DNA from: Plicaturopsis crispa FD-325 SS-3
Lineage: Eukaryota; Basidiomycota; Agaricomycetes; Amylocorticiales; Amylocorticiaceae
Assembly: GCA_000827205.1 (NCBI GenBank)
Contig: KN832557.1
Location: forward strand, 2,008,278-2,072,277
Direction: 5' to 3'
Length of the DNA: 64,000 nucleotides
A model generated the notes under the pieces. The model saw nothing but the letters and a program-made list of their open reading frames with translations. It did not search any database and was not told the DNA's origin. The position numbers and the translations under genes are program-made. Shown piece by piece: positions 1 through 10,992 of the stretch; the first letter of the stretch is position 1, and each line of letters starts with the position of its first letter.

Positions 1-344
1 CTCCATTTCCACCACCCCACGACCATCGCCTTTCTGCCAGCGCACCCCAGCAACGCGCATAACGACGCCCATACCAGCATTGACAAGACGCCAGCACAGC
101 GCGGCTACACCCCCTTCCGCATGGCCGTTTCAATCGCGACCCCAACCCCACGACCCCTGCATGCCACATCACACAACCACCGCACCGGCGCATCGCGCCG
201 CGCGATTGAAGGACAGGGGCAGAGGGACAACCGGGGAAGTCAGCAGAGAGCGACGAGGGCCAGAGGCGACGGGCGTCCGCGCTCGCTCGCATGCGGCACA
301 CCCAGCACGCAGCCCCGATCCCAGCGTCCTTCCCCGGCCGTTGC

Positions 345-575
345 GCGCATCCCCGCACACCGCACGCATCTCCAACCGTCGCGCGCATCCCCGCACGTCG
401 CGCGCATCGCCAACCGCCGCGCGCATCCCCGCACGTCGCGCGCATCGCCAACCGCCGCGCGCATCCCCGCACGTCGCGCGCATCGTCAACCGCCGCGCGC
501 ATCGCCTACCGCCGCGCGCATCGCCTACCGCCGCGCGCATTGCCAACTGCCGCGCGCATTGCCAACCGCCGCGCG
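345..575. repeat. GC-rich 19-bp minisatellite
   Basis: Tandem copies of a unit close to CGCGCATCGCCAACCGCCG, with an alternating variant containing CCCCGCACGTCG. The period is about 19 bp, with higher-order pairing. Because 19 is not a multiple of three and the unit lacks stops, long overlapping open frames arise in several frames on both strands. I read those as by-products of the repeat, not genes. Confidence 0.85.
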
Positions 576-585
576 GCGCATTAAT

Positions 586-1182
586 GCGCCGCTTGCGCCC
601 CTCGGTGCTGTTTGCGCGCGCAGCGCTACGCATCACGACCACACCGCGCTTCCGACGCACGGTCAACGGAGATTGGGAGGGATGGTGAGGTGCGGCATGC
701 GCCAGTCGCGTGCCGGTGTACGCGCACCCCGTGCTCGTCACTCCCCGGTCAACCGCGCCTGCTGTGTCAAACACAGGCACTACAGACGCGGAAGGCGGGG
801 TTGAGTAGGGGTGCCGTGCACGCAGGCATGCAGACTGGGTGTGCGCGCACAGCGGGGATTTTTGGGTTGCTTTTCGAGCAAGTAAGGTTTGGCCCCTCTG
901 CTTATGTAAGCTTGTCCGCTCTTTTTGTACATTTAGATAGACAATATATTTTTTTGGCCCCATATCTTCTCAAAACAGGGCAAAATGCTGCCAAATTTTT
1001 TTTATCCCCTGGCAGTGTCCATCTGCCCAAGATTTCGGAGTCAATAGTAGAAGGGGCCGAAAAATCCGCAACATCACGTGAGCAGGCCGCAGGCTTTCAG
1101 CCACCTGGCCTAAATCCTGCAGCAAGTATTATAATGCGAAATTAGCAGGCCTGGGGGTTGCCGCATATATTGTAATGCCTGT
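586..1182. other. No gene recognised
   Basis: The sequence right of the minisatellite changes from GC-rich to AT-richer after about 860. An open frame (612-1145, plus) crosses it, but its translation resembles nothing I know. Confidence 0.5.
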
Positions 1183-2107
1183 GTGGCCCCACCCATATAC
1201 ATTCCAATAGTCCTACATGGACGCCTGTTTGCGTTCGCCTGGATCAATACGATCCAGGACGAGAACTTGCAAGGACTCGTACAGGCGATCCGGCAAGGAG
1301 TGGCTATGTCCCCTCCGCCGGCTCCCCTGTACAACGACGACGTCGAGTGGAGGCTCAATGCCACTACTCAGCGCTGGGAACCGGTGTCACCGCAGCAACC
1401 CCCTAGCGTATCGTCCGTGGCGACTTCGAGTCACGGCCTTGCGCACCAGGGCGGCCTGTCCGCGCAGATGCAACCGTTGGCCCCCGTGGCTCCCGGAGTC
1501 TATGGTGCTCCGGCAACGCTGGTATCGAGCGATACTCACGGCACCGGCCCCGGCGCGCCCCATTCCCTCGGCGTCACCATCGTCCCGCACGAGTTCGTGC
1601 GAGTCCCCATCGCCGCGACTAATGTCGCCGCTTCCACTCCGTCCACTACGGCTGCTCAGCCTGATGTGGACATGCGCGGGGACTCGCACCCGCAAAATAC
1701 CGCCGCCGAATCATCGTCCGCCTTCGAAGCAAGTGCTTCGATCTCATCATCCAACCCTGCGACGCCAGATGGCGACGCTATGCAGACCGAGCCGGATCCA
1801 CCTACCGGCGAGTCTAAGGATCACTCTAATGAGTGAGACTTAGGTATTCCTTCACGTCGTCGACGTTTCCCCGACGTTCATTCATACGGGGGGAATGTGT
1901 CAGGAGCGCAGCCACCAATGTGGCTGCAGCCACTAATGTGGCTGACGTTGTATGCGTCTGTGTGGCGCGCGCCTATATAGGCGCTCGGACTTTTCTTGAA
2001 CCTTATCTTTTACTCTGGTATCATCACGCATATATTCGCTATACCAATAGACAACGGTCTGGTTTAGCGTTGTGTGATCTAAGAGGCTTAGATACACCCC
2101 AACTTTA
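1183..2107 (+). mobile_element. Probable 3' end of an LTR retroelement (fossil)
   Basis: An open frame (1183-1836, plus) rich in Pro, Ser, Ala and acidic residues ends shortly before a G-run that resembles a polypurine tract (about 1888-1895). This is followed by TGTCAGGAGC, a typical LTR start, then about 200 bp that include a TATATAGG-like promoter box (near 1973). The element appears partial: no second LTR, no reverse transcriptase and no integrase were seen in the window. The family is probably Gypsy-like, judged only from the end structure. It directly abuts the truncated hAT transposase on its right. The age cannot be judged without the partner LTR. Confidence 0.4.
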
Positions 2108-3563
2108 CATCTCGGAAGCGCGCACGACGACAATACAGCCGCTGAGGACGAGCAGCCAATAGAAGAGTTTGAGCTCGATGACCTACCGTCTCACACTGAG
2201 GTTCTCACTGCCATTAGAAAGGTACGGAGACCATCTGCGAGATCACTAGGATGATATATCTGAAGATTTTTACAGCTCCGTAAAATTGTGACCGCCGTCA
2301 GGTCAAGCCCTCAACGACGCAAGCTGTGGCTCCACGAGGTCAACATCTCGTTGCAGCGAATGGAAGAGGCGCTCAACGATTTGGAAGAGGCGGTTATCAA
2401 CAACCTCTCCCATGCAGCCCAGGCTAAGGTCAGCCCGGCCGGACAAATGCTTATTTTAGACGTTCGGACACGTTGGGCCTCGACCCACCAAATGATGCGT
2501 GCGTCGTTTCTCACACAGTCGCAGGTACATACCATGATGCTGACATGTTTCGTAGGACGTGCTATCACTTTTAGAGAGGCCGTCGACTCCTTCGTTGCGA
2601 AAGTGAAGGAGCTGCGCAAGTTTGAGCTTTCCTCCGACGACTGGAATGCCATCATCCTCGTATCTGGCTGGCTTCAAACGTACCGGGAGGCAACAGTGCA
2701 GATGTCGACAACGAAGCAGGCGACATTGTCTTACGTTCACGCTGTCTTCAAGACTCTTCAAGCGGACGTCAAGACGGCCCTTGAGAAGCTCCCGGACAGT
2801 GCCCCTCAATGCATCCGCAACGGGCTTTATCGAGCTCATCGCAAACTCAGTGACTATTATTTCAAGTTCGATGAATCCCCATTCTATGTGTGGGCATCAA
2901 GTACGTGCACACACTGTATCTTCAGCTTTCGAGTCACACTGACCAGCAATGCAATAGTTCTTGATCCGCGCATCGGATACACAAACTTTCTATCGGACGA
3001 GGATAATGATGAAGACATGCGCGCGCACATCGAGTCCTCCCTCGACATGCTCAAGATCTACTACGCGAAACACTACGCAACGTCCGCCAGCACTCCCACC
3101 GCCTCATCTACTTCTGCCACCGCCTCTGGGCCATTCAATAAAGTCCCGGGCTCGCCGAGAAAGGATTTTACAGCGCGGTACAAGAAGAAAGTTCGGTGCG
3201 AGCCTGCACGCGAACTCGAAGAGTACTTACGGCTTCCAGCTGAGCCGTGGGATGGATGCGATCCGGTCAAGTGGTGGGCACTTCACGCGAAGCACTTCCC
3301 ATGCCTCTCTCGTTTGGCCCGTGATATCTTCACGATACCTGGTATGTGAGCCTTCAACACAACATCATTCTGGTTCTTGCTGAAATACGGAATTCCTGAC
3401 ATTAGGGTCGTCAGTTGCGGTAGAACGCATTTTCTCGGGTGGGCGGGATACTATTGGGCTACGTCGTGCAAGCCTCAAGCCTGAGACCATCCGTGTTCTC
3501 ATGCTCGTAAAACAACGCCTCCGTATCACTCGACGTACAATTGATGACCTGCTTAGCTCTTAA
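2107..3563 (+). mobile_element. hAT-superfamily transposase, 5'-truncated
   Basis: The C-terminal two-thirds of a hAT (Ac/Tam3-like) DNA transposon transposase. A first exon piece (about 2110-2225) is joined by a GT-AG intron to a long exon starting LRKIVTAVRSSPQRRKLW. That exon carries the hAT hallmark LDVRTRWASTHQM and later AIVLDPRIGY. A second intron (about 3342-3407) leads to the C-terminal dimerisation block SSVAVERIFSGG, which includes the Glu expected in the hAT catalytic triad. The N-terminal BED zinc finger and the first catalytic Asp region are absent: the reading frame begins directly at the LTR-like sequence. The intron near 2900 is not cleanly resolved, because splicing the obvious GTACGT site breaks the frame whereas reading through does not. 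I judge it a dead, 5'-truncated copy. Confidence 0.85.
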
Positions 3564-3681
3564 TATTGTGTCACCTTATCGTACACCATTAATCTTCGTA
3601 CTACTTAGTATTCTAATCCTACGTTCTAGAGTCCATACCATATCATATAACACAGTTTATTGTCGTAGCCTTTGGCTTTCA

Positions 3682-3820
3682 GTACCGTACCGCCGTTTAC
3701 GGTGTACGGTACGGCGTTTCTACCGTACCGTACCGTTTCTTACGGTTACGGGTTATTACGGTGCGTAACCGTAACCGTACCGTACCGTAAAAATACGGCC
3801 GTAGCCGTAACGGTACGGTG
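3682..3820. repeat. GTACGG/CCGTAC repeat block with inverted copies
   Basis: About 140 bp made of short direct and inverted copies of TACCGTACCG and its complement, able to fold into hairpins. It starts about 120 bp after the hAT stop codon. hAT elements often carry clustered short subterminal repeats that the transposase binds, so this may be the element's right subterminal region. That link is inference. Confidence 0.6.
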
Positions 3821-3958
3821 CGAAGTCCTAGTCGACCGCGAACGTCAAGCGGGGGCAAGATTAAATCCGAGTTCCGACCAATTCATCCGGTGAACGCGTC
3901 TGCGACGCGTCTTGCACTTGTCGACTCTTGCCTCCTACCACAACAATCTCCTGCTGCA

Positions 3959-5387
3959 ATGAGCGCCCGTCAGCCCTTCCAGCCCTCCAAGAGTATGCAG
4001 AAAAACGACCAGAACATCCCTCCACCTGTCTCGAAATCGGCTCAAGACATAGAAGCAAGTCAACACCAGCCGCTCGCCGCGTTCAAGAAGCCGCTCAACA
4101 TGTCTGGCCTCAAGCGCAGGAAGGATCCCGCAAACAACTCCCAGCGCGCTTCCGATGGTCCGGCCAGCGACGCTCGTGCGGACAAGTTGAAAGAACAGCC
4201 TCGTCGATCTTTCGAAGGCATCCAGCGGCCTCTTCTTCCTGCTCCCGCCCAGTCCCTCCGCAGTCGCCCCGCAAGCACCCATTCTCAGCTCCTGGCAGGT
4301 AATCAGACTCAAGACCAAATGCTCAAAATCGTCGCACCGCACCCGTCGTCTCCGTTTTTTCCTAGCTCTGTCTCAGGCCCCGATGCAGTCCCAATGTCCG
4401 CCTTCAGATCGTCCGCTTCGTACTCTCAGCAGCAACTCGGCAATCCGCTTACGGGCTCGCCAACCGTCAGTTCATCGCAAATGTACAACTACAATGCCTC
4501 AAGCCCGAGCGACCCCTTGACATCGATGCCTATGAACCAGGACCCTCATACCCAGATGCATGGCGCCGAAACGCACGACCACGCGCATACGGATACGACT
4601 TTCGCGAATCATCGCGACTCGATGCTTCAGCACACTGGAAAACGCTCGGAGCGGCCCGACGAACACGACAGCTTCGACGATACCGAGGGTTACGCGTACG
4701 GGTACGGGGAGCCGGCCAAGCGTTACCGGAGCGAGGGCGTTGCAGGAGCAGAGTACCAGCAGGTGCGTCCCGCGCCCCCACCTCCGCCATGTCCACCTCT
4801 CTAACGTTTCTATCTAGAGTGAGGGTGGATACGGGCGCATGTCGCGTCACGCCACCCCGGCGCCGCGCATGTCTGCTACGCCCGCACCGCGCATGTCCGC
4901 CACGCCCGCGCCGTACCAGAACGCGCCGTTTGGGTATAAGCAGCCCGGGAACGCATTCGCGGACGTTCTTGGGCGCGACTTGGATACCTATATCGAGGCG
5001 AACGTGCACAAGCACGAGGCTGCAACTAATCGCTGGCGGGAGTCTTCCATGGAGGAGTGGGTGGATGGCGCTGACGGTACGTCGTGCTTCTCGTACCTTC
5101 AAGCTATATATCTGACCGACTTGGATGGTGCAGAATTGACGCAGAAATTTGGGAAGATCCTGGACTTCGTGAAGGATGCGATGACGTGCGTCTCTACCCC
5201 TACTTCTCCTCTCCTAGGGTTGTCTGATCAATTTACCAGCGACAAGATGAAGCTCCATGCGACGCTCTTCAAGAGGCTCGCAGACCACAAAGAGGTACTC
5301 GCCACGCGCGACGCGGAGCTTAAAAGCGCGCAGAAGGATGTGGTGGACGAGGCGAAGATCCTCAGAGGGCCTAAGAGTGCCGTGTGA
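3959..5387 (+). CDS. ECM11: ECM11-like meiotic chromosome protein
   Basis: Four exons (3959-4762, 4818-5076, 5134-5185, 5240-5387) join in frame to give 420 aa. The N-terminal 290 residues are low-complexity (Ser, Pro, Gln) with basic patches and look disordered. The C-terminal 130 residues match the Ecm11 domain pattern: NAFADVLGRDLDTYIEANV, a Trp-rich segment ending EEWVDGADE, then helices LTQKFGKILDFVKDAM and KLHATLFKRLADHKEVL. In yeast, Ecm11 works with Gmc2 in the synaptonemal complex central element during meiosis. The domain is widespread in fungi, and a meiotic role here is inferred. The start was chosen as the Met (MSARQPFQ) after stop-free but low-similarity upstream sequence. A short repeat (PRMSATPA, twice) opens exon 2. 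Confidence 0.8.
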
Positions 5388-5631
5388 CGGTTATGGGTGC
5401 GTTCCATGCTCGCTGTGTCTGCTATCACGCTATTGTTTTCGTTTGCTGTCATGTTTTTCTTTCGGAAGATCGGACTGCTAGGATGTTAGATGGACCCTTA
5501 TCCTTGCTCTGGTATACGCGTGCGTCTGTATATGTTTTCTGGGCGAAATCGATGTTTTTCATGTTGTAAAATTAGGCTACGATGTAATTCGAACAGATCG
5601 CTCAACACATATGTACTTGTTCTGCTCGTAC

Positions 5632-7469
5632 CTAGGTCCTCGTCGTGCTTGTCTTAACCCCGCTGTCCCACTTGAATGGTATGGAGGTGATAAGACTCCT
5701 GACGCCACGCCGCTCTGGTATAATTATCCTAGTGACCGCCCTGACATCTGTCCCCGCGAGAGGTGCTCGTTCCACCTCCCGAACCATGTAGTCCCATTGG
5801 GCACGAAGAGTAGGGGCCTCCCTGTATTCGTCAGGTCTGCTGGTGATCACAGTGCCAATTTTCGTCTTCACCGGGAACTCGGTGTAGTCGAGCACCACAC
5901 ACGGTATGTTGGTCCCTGTCTGTTGCATGAACAGCGCGATATCGGCTGCCAGCGCGCTAAGCTCTGGCCTGGCGACTAGGTTTATATAGTCGTGGTCATG
6001 GGTAGACAGCCTAACATAAGCGCCGCCTATGAGATTATATCAGAAACATTCCAAGGCCACAAGATAACCATACTCCGACGTACTACGAAGATGTTTCGCT
6101 ATGCTTTTACACGTGCCTCGGTGCAGTCCATTCTGCCATTCGTACTGCAAGCATTCGTCAGAGCAAAAGAAAGTCTGGAGGCATTTGTCGCAGCGCTTCA
6201 GGTCTCGTGCCGTGTAAGCCTTCATGCACTGTAGAGCTAGTGGTAAGTTTCCATCCCTTGAAGTAATCCGTTAGCTCACCTCGAGATTTGCACAATGCAT
6301 GCCCCAGAGGCTTTCGCCGTGATTGTTTCGAGATAAAGCATCGATATCCATGCGCTCACGTACGATGTCCTTCAGCTTGCCCCACGCCTCGCGGATGTAC
6401 CCTTTCGGGGTCAGCGACTGTTCCAAGCGGCGCAGCCCCTTATCCGCGAGGCATTTGTCCACAAGGTGTAGGACAGACCGGTATATCATGTGCTTCGGAA
6501 TGACTTGTCCCAACAACATGCGGTATGGGTTCTCGTAAGGAGTCTGCCAGCCAGAGGTGTAGTCTGGGAGTACCGAGAGCCATTTGTCGCTGCGAGCGAT
6601 CAAGAGCAGTAGCTCATTCTCCAGCGCGAACAGAATATCCCCACAGCCGTTGATGTTGAGCCACTGGCTGAGAAATCGACAGCACGCAGAAATACAGTAG
6701 GCGACGCCCATGGTATCCGGCATAGCAGTCACCTTGGCCTTCGTCAGGGATCGCAGTATGTCGAGAATGACACGTAGGCTGTCGTGCGATCGCAGGGGCT
6801 CACTCATAGGGGGAGCTAATACAAATGGTGTCAAGACGTCGATGTCCGGTAGGAGGTTCGGGAAGTACTTCGACCCGCTGGAGAAACTGAGGGCTATGTT
6901 GGCGAGGAGGATTTTGGCGACATCATCGGGTCTCCTGCCAAGGGGTATAAACACGGCCCCTTCCCAGTCTGGGTTGGGAAACTGCCCTGTAACACAGAGA
7001 AGGTTCTCTAGAAACGCGGTGGCAACGAATACCAGTGACTTATAATCCGTGTTGGGCCCGAAAGGTTGATGGGGAGTACGGCGAGTGGATTCCAAGGCCC
7101 ACAGTCTGCCAGCGACAGAGAGGGCGCGGTAGCCGGAGAGCTCGATACAGGTGCGGAAGGTGATGTCCTTCGGTATGATCGTCGCGAGAAAGTCGCAGGT
7201 CGTTTGGAGCACAATGGGTCGGATAGCGGGTAGATGATTCAAGGGATCAGGCACTAACTCGAGGTATGCGGCGAAAAATTCCAGCCACTTTCGAATGGAA
7301 GGCCAGTGATGCTCGAGGGTGTCGAAAATACTGCGCCAGTTCCACTGGTCTTTGAGTGGCAATATCTTGGGTGGTAAACATAGACCCTTCAGGGACATGA
7401 CCCTTGGGCCTCGGATAACGGAGGCAGTTTCCTCTGCTGAAGCCTGACGTAGGTACTTTGGTAGGTGGC
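5632..7469 (-). CDS. MYND-type zinc-finger protein
   Basis: The large exon (7469-6280) encodes an alpha-helical region of about 395 residues including MSLKGLCLPPKILPLKDQW. It is spliced (intron 6279-6237) to an exon with the MYND finger: RCDKCLQTFFCSDECLQYEW, then a downstream HRGTCK that supplies the last His and Cys. A third exon follows a 57-nt intron and begins GAYVRLSTHDHDYINLV, ending at 5632. MYND fingers bind proline-rich partners. The long helical N-terminus is typical of the large basidiomycete MYND family, whose cellular role is not established. The true 5' end lies further upstream: a coding-looking segment IFELTKQFEIARCAKSP (about 7580-7530) should join through an intron I could not place. 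A decayed paralogue lies at 9430-10307 on the plus strand. Confidence 0.7.
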
Positions 7470-7589
7470 TCGACGCTGAGGTGTCCTAAAAAAATGCGCA
7501 TCAGCCGCTCGTAGATGAGCGGTGATTTCGCACACCTAGCAATCTCGAACTGCTTTGTGAGTTCGAATATGGCTGGTGGAAGGGAGGCC

Positions 7590-8319
7590 TGCTCGCAAAC
7601 TATTAGTTATATAGCCACTGTAAGTGGTAACATTATTTCACACTCATGTTAGCGCTGAGCACACGTTGCACTATGTGGGCTGGGACGAGTTGAGATGGGA
7701 TATGGGCACCGGGTGTATGGGCTCACGAGAGTCGGGAATACCGGTTGCGTCTTCCAACGAAAGAGGTACATACGTAACCGTTGAACTTGAGATCTGAGAC
7801 GTTGTCGACCACTCGGGAGTCGGCGGGGTCTTTCCGTTGAACCTTCTTCGTCTCTCTTCGTCGCGTCGACTGAGTTTCAGGCTTCATGCTGCTTCAAGTT
7901 CGATCCAACCTGGCACTAGCTTCAACGAGGACATCAATATTTCCGTTTCCCCTCCTTTCGCTATGCTGGCAGATTGCGTACCCACCTCAGACCCAACCAC
8001 AGACTCACCCACAGAGCGGCATTGCAACCCCAGATTTTAGGAGGAGATGCTGAGACGATACTATCCTAGCCATGATGAAATCAAATGCGCGGTGCAGTCG
8101 ATAGGTGGTGGTCAAGTGGTGGTCTAGATCACGATGTGCCAGTGAGCGAGTCGCGGGCTGTTGCGGGCGGGAGCAAATGGAGCTACTGAGCTCGATCGAG
8201 ACGCGCAGACGTCGGTGAGTCCAGAGACCGCAAGATTTGACAATGGGTTCCTATTGAACCACTTAAAGATCGTAGGGTAACACAACGCCGTTACACTCTA
8301 CTTCATATCACACACTGGC
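7590..8319. other. Intergenic region between divergent genes
   Basis: About 730 bp between the unresolved 5' end of the MYND gene (minus) and the gene at 8320 (plus). It presumably carries both promoters. No clear TATA box or repeat was recognised. Confidence 0.5.
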
Positions 8320-9123
8320 ATGGCATCCCTACACCGCTCAGGCAAATCCAGTTCCGACTGGTCCGCCAACGAGCTCGAAGCTTTCCACATCAGCGTCACC
8401 GAGCAAGATTTTGCAACCTTCTTCAACCTCGAACCAGATGCACCCCCTCCAACTCCGCGTGTTCCTGCCGGCGTCCTAACGGCGCTGACCTGCGAGGAGG
8501 CGGCTGACGGCAGCACGTTCGAATTTATACGCCTCATGGAGCTCGCGGCGATGCGCTCACCCAAGCACGAGTCCGCCGTGCGCGATTTCACATCCCACCT
8601 CCTTCACACGATGGGATACCTGGACGGGAAGTCGAAGGAGCAATGGGGCGTCGTGCAGAAGCATCACGTTATCCAGTTCACCGCCTGCGACATGACCGTC
8701 GACGCGACCCCGGACGTGTGCATCATCGACCGTAGCGGGTGCGTGCGCCTGCTGGTGCGCGAGGATAGGGGCGTCGACGACGAGCATGGCCAGTTTGACC
8801 CGGAGCCAAAGGTCATCGCGGATGCGATTGCGGCGTTCAGCCGCAACGATCACCAGCGGAGACATCATCTCGGTGTGCCCCGGCTGGAGGAGGAGACGAT
8901 AGCGGCGTTCACCATGGATGGCATCGTGCCGACGTTCTACAAGGCGACGATTACGCTCGATCTCCTCGACGGCGTCCATCACGGGAAATTCCCAAGGAAT
9001 GCCACCAAGATTCTTAGGCATGTTACGGCGTTAGATCAGGAGGGCGACGAGGACGTCTTGTCGATAGACAGCAGGAAGCGCATATTGGCTGCGTTCGAGG
9101 CGTTCAAGCAATTTGTATTTTAA
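8320..9123 (+). CDS. Intronless hypothetical protein, possible PD-(D/E)XK fold
   Basis: A single exon of 267 aa with no signal peptide or membrane segment. The C-terminal half has a pattern seen in a family of intronless basidiomycete proteins: TPDVCIIDRSGCVRLLVRED, followed by DPEPKVIADAIAAF and GIVPTFYKATITLDL. The PD, a following beta-strand and the ED(R) together look like a PD-(D/E)XK nuclease core, with Arg where Lys is usual. Helix (VIADAIAAF) and strand (TFYKATITL) elements also fit that fold. The fold call is inference from pattern only, and the Lys-to-Arg change may mean the protein is inactive. The N-terminal 90 residues are not recognised. Confidence 0.6.
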   Translation: MASLHRSGKSSSDWSANELEAFHISVTEQDFATFFNLEPDAPPPTPRVPAGVLTALTCEEAADGSTFEFIRLMELAAMRSPKHESAVRDFTSHLLHTMGYLDGKSKEQWGVVQKHHVIQFTACDMTVDATPDVCIIDRSGCVRLLVREDRGVDDEHGQFDPEPKVIADAIAAFSRNDHQRRHHLGVPRLEEETIAAFTMDGIVPTFYKATITLDLLDGVHHGKFPRNATKILRHVTALDQEGDEDVLSIDSRKRILAAFEAFKQFVF

Positions 9124-9429
9124 GCGATGTACCGGCTACGGACGAAGTTTCAGAAGTGAGTCGTTTATCCCTGCGTGTAGCGTGTTTCTAATCCGAGTCC
9201 TGATTTTCCTCCAGTATACTTTATTGTGGAGAAGTTTGGACGTTCGTCGTGTATCTGTGTAATAGAACCATGACTTTTACGGACACTCGAGCACTGACGC
9301 CCACTTTCATTATGTGGAGACAGTGGTTCGCGAATTCCAAGGGTCACCCGTACAATGTCGGTTGGATCAAGTTGAATGTGTGCATGGTACGTTGGACTCA
9401 ACTCCTGTGCTTTCCAGGTGTCCTTGCGA

Positions 9430-10307
9430 TATCGAAGTTTGCGGCAAGAGCCGTTCCATACGAATCAGACTTTGTCGCTGCTGTCTCCCGCCATCACCCG
9501 CATATTTGGACAGGCTCGACTCCGACGAGATATCTGCAGCCATGATCCAGCAGAAATATGGCTGCGTCTACGACCATGGATGAAGCTCGAAGATCTGGTG
9601 TAGCAGCGCGTGTCTATCGGAACCGGCCTGACTGGTGATAGTATTTTGGGCAAGGGATGCGCCAACACAAAGGTTAGTCGTCCAATTCCTCCGCATTCGA
9701 CATTCGATGAAGCTCAGTGATATCTTAGTGCAAAAAGGACTACACGTCGAATGAACTCAGGCGGTGCAAGAGTTGTCTCGAGGACTATTTTTGCTCTGTC
9801 GACTGCTCGCGTGCCGAATGGACTCATGGGATGCATCGGCCACACTGTCGGGAGATACAAATCATGCGAAGTAGTGCGTTGTATTGATATCTCGCCCTGT
9901 GCATGGTAATGACGGCAGAATTTACAGGCGGCTCCTGAGCGAGGGTTTGGACGCACGATCACGACCACATCAACCTGGTCGTAGCCCACAAGCTCAACCA
10001 GATGGCGCGCGAGATTGAACCATTCACACTCGCAAATGGGCTCGACATCCCGTGCGTGCTCTTCGACTACAGCGTCTATCCAATGCAGGCTACCATCGGC
10101 TCCGTCGTCTCGAACAGACCAAAAACCTACGTCTCCATCCCGTATTCTCGCTGTCAGTGGGACTACCTCGTAGAAGAAGTGCGGCGAGCATGCCGACGAG
10201 GCGAGGGTGTGCAAGCGGTCACGACGATGATCATACCTGAGAATCCGGGGCTGGGTTCGCGCAGTCTTTTTTCCGCCATACCGTTCCAGTACTCTGAGAA
10301 CTGCTGA
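9430..10307 (+). pseudogene. Decayed MYND-finger paralogue
   Basis: The plus strand carries a second copy of the C-terminal half of the 5632-7469 gene. The segment ARLRRDICSHDPAEIW through PWMKLEDLV aligns with GLRRLEQSLTPKGYI through AWGKLKDIV, but is followed by an in-frame TAG (9602-9604). A spliced MYND exon follows (intron about 9673-9728) with RRCKSCLEDYFCSVDCSRAEW and HRPHCRE intact. The next exon begins SGS then TGA, where the intact copy has SGAYVRL, and then runs open as THDHDHINLV to the stop at 10307. The helical N-terminal domain is missing or unrecognisable upstream of 9430. The last exon is well preserved, so decay may be fairly recent or a shortened product may still be made. 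Confidence 0.75.
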
Positions 10308-10992
10308 TTCAAGGACGGCCTAGGTTTGGCGCGCACTCTTTCAACGCCGTTGATTGTCTCTATCTTGGTCGTGAGTCCCGCTCCGTTACGATTCCTCCTC
10401 TATGCTAATGACTGCTCACATTTAAATGCTGATTATCTCGTCATAGAATCGCAATGCATTTCCCAGTGTGATATCACTGGACCAGGGAGATATGCTCAAG
10501 CAGTCCCAGAGCACCCCCTTGCGGAGCACTTCTAGTCGAGCATTGAAGGTATGGGCGACCGCGGGCCACTTGCTCGAGCCTCGAGCACGGCGTGCCGTGA
10601 TTTCGTCTCCCTAACAGTATAACCGTAAGATGCAATGCAACCACAACAGATATCGTAGTATTACACTGTCGTTTGAACGCGTCCAAGTTGTGATTTTTTT
10701 CCGATTTTTGTTGAGTATGACCTGTCGAGAATTTGCGGCGTCCGACGTCGGTGCCGCCCTGGTGCCGCCGGCTTGAATTTTATCCAAGGCGCACGGCGCG
10801 ACATTGTTCGGCACGATTCGGCCGACTTGGAAAATCCCACTCCTCCCCGGCTGTCGACGTCGTCTGAGCACGTCTGAGCGCTGTCCCGCCGTTTCTACTA
10901 TATCTATTGCAAACTGCTTGTTTACTGCTCGTCTTGCACTCTACTATCGTCACTGGTCTCTTTACGTCGCCCAACGTGGTCGCCGCCAAGAA
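10308..10992. other. Intergenic, ERT1 5' region
   Basis: About 685 bp. It should hold the MYND pseudogene's 3' end and the promoter and 5' UTR of the zinc-cluster gene. A CT-rich tract (about 10838-10935) precedes the start codon. No gene was seen. Confidence 0.5.

Noticed and set aside
80-963. Several long open frames on both strands
   Set aside because: They come from the stop-free 19-bp minisatellite; composition is periodic and there is no other coding sign.
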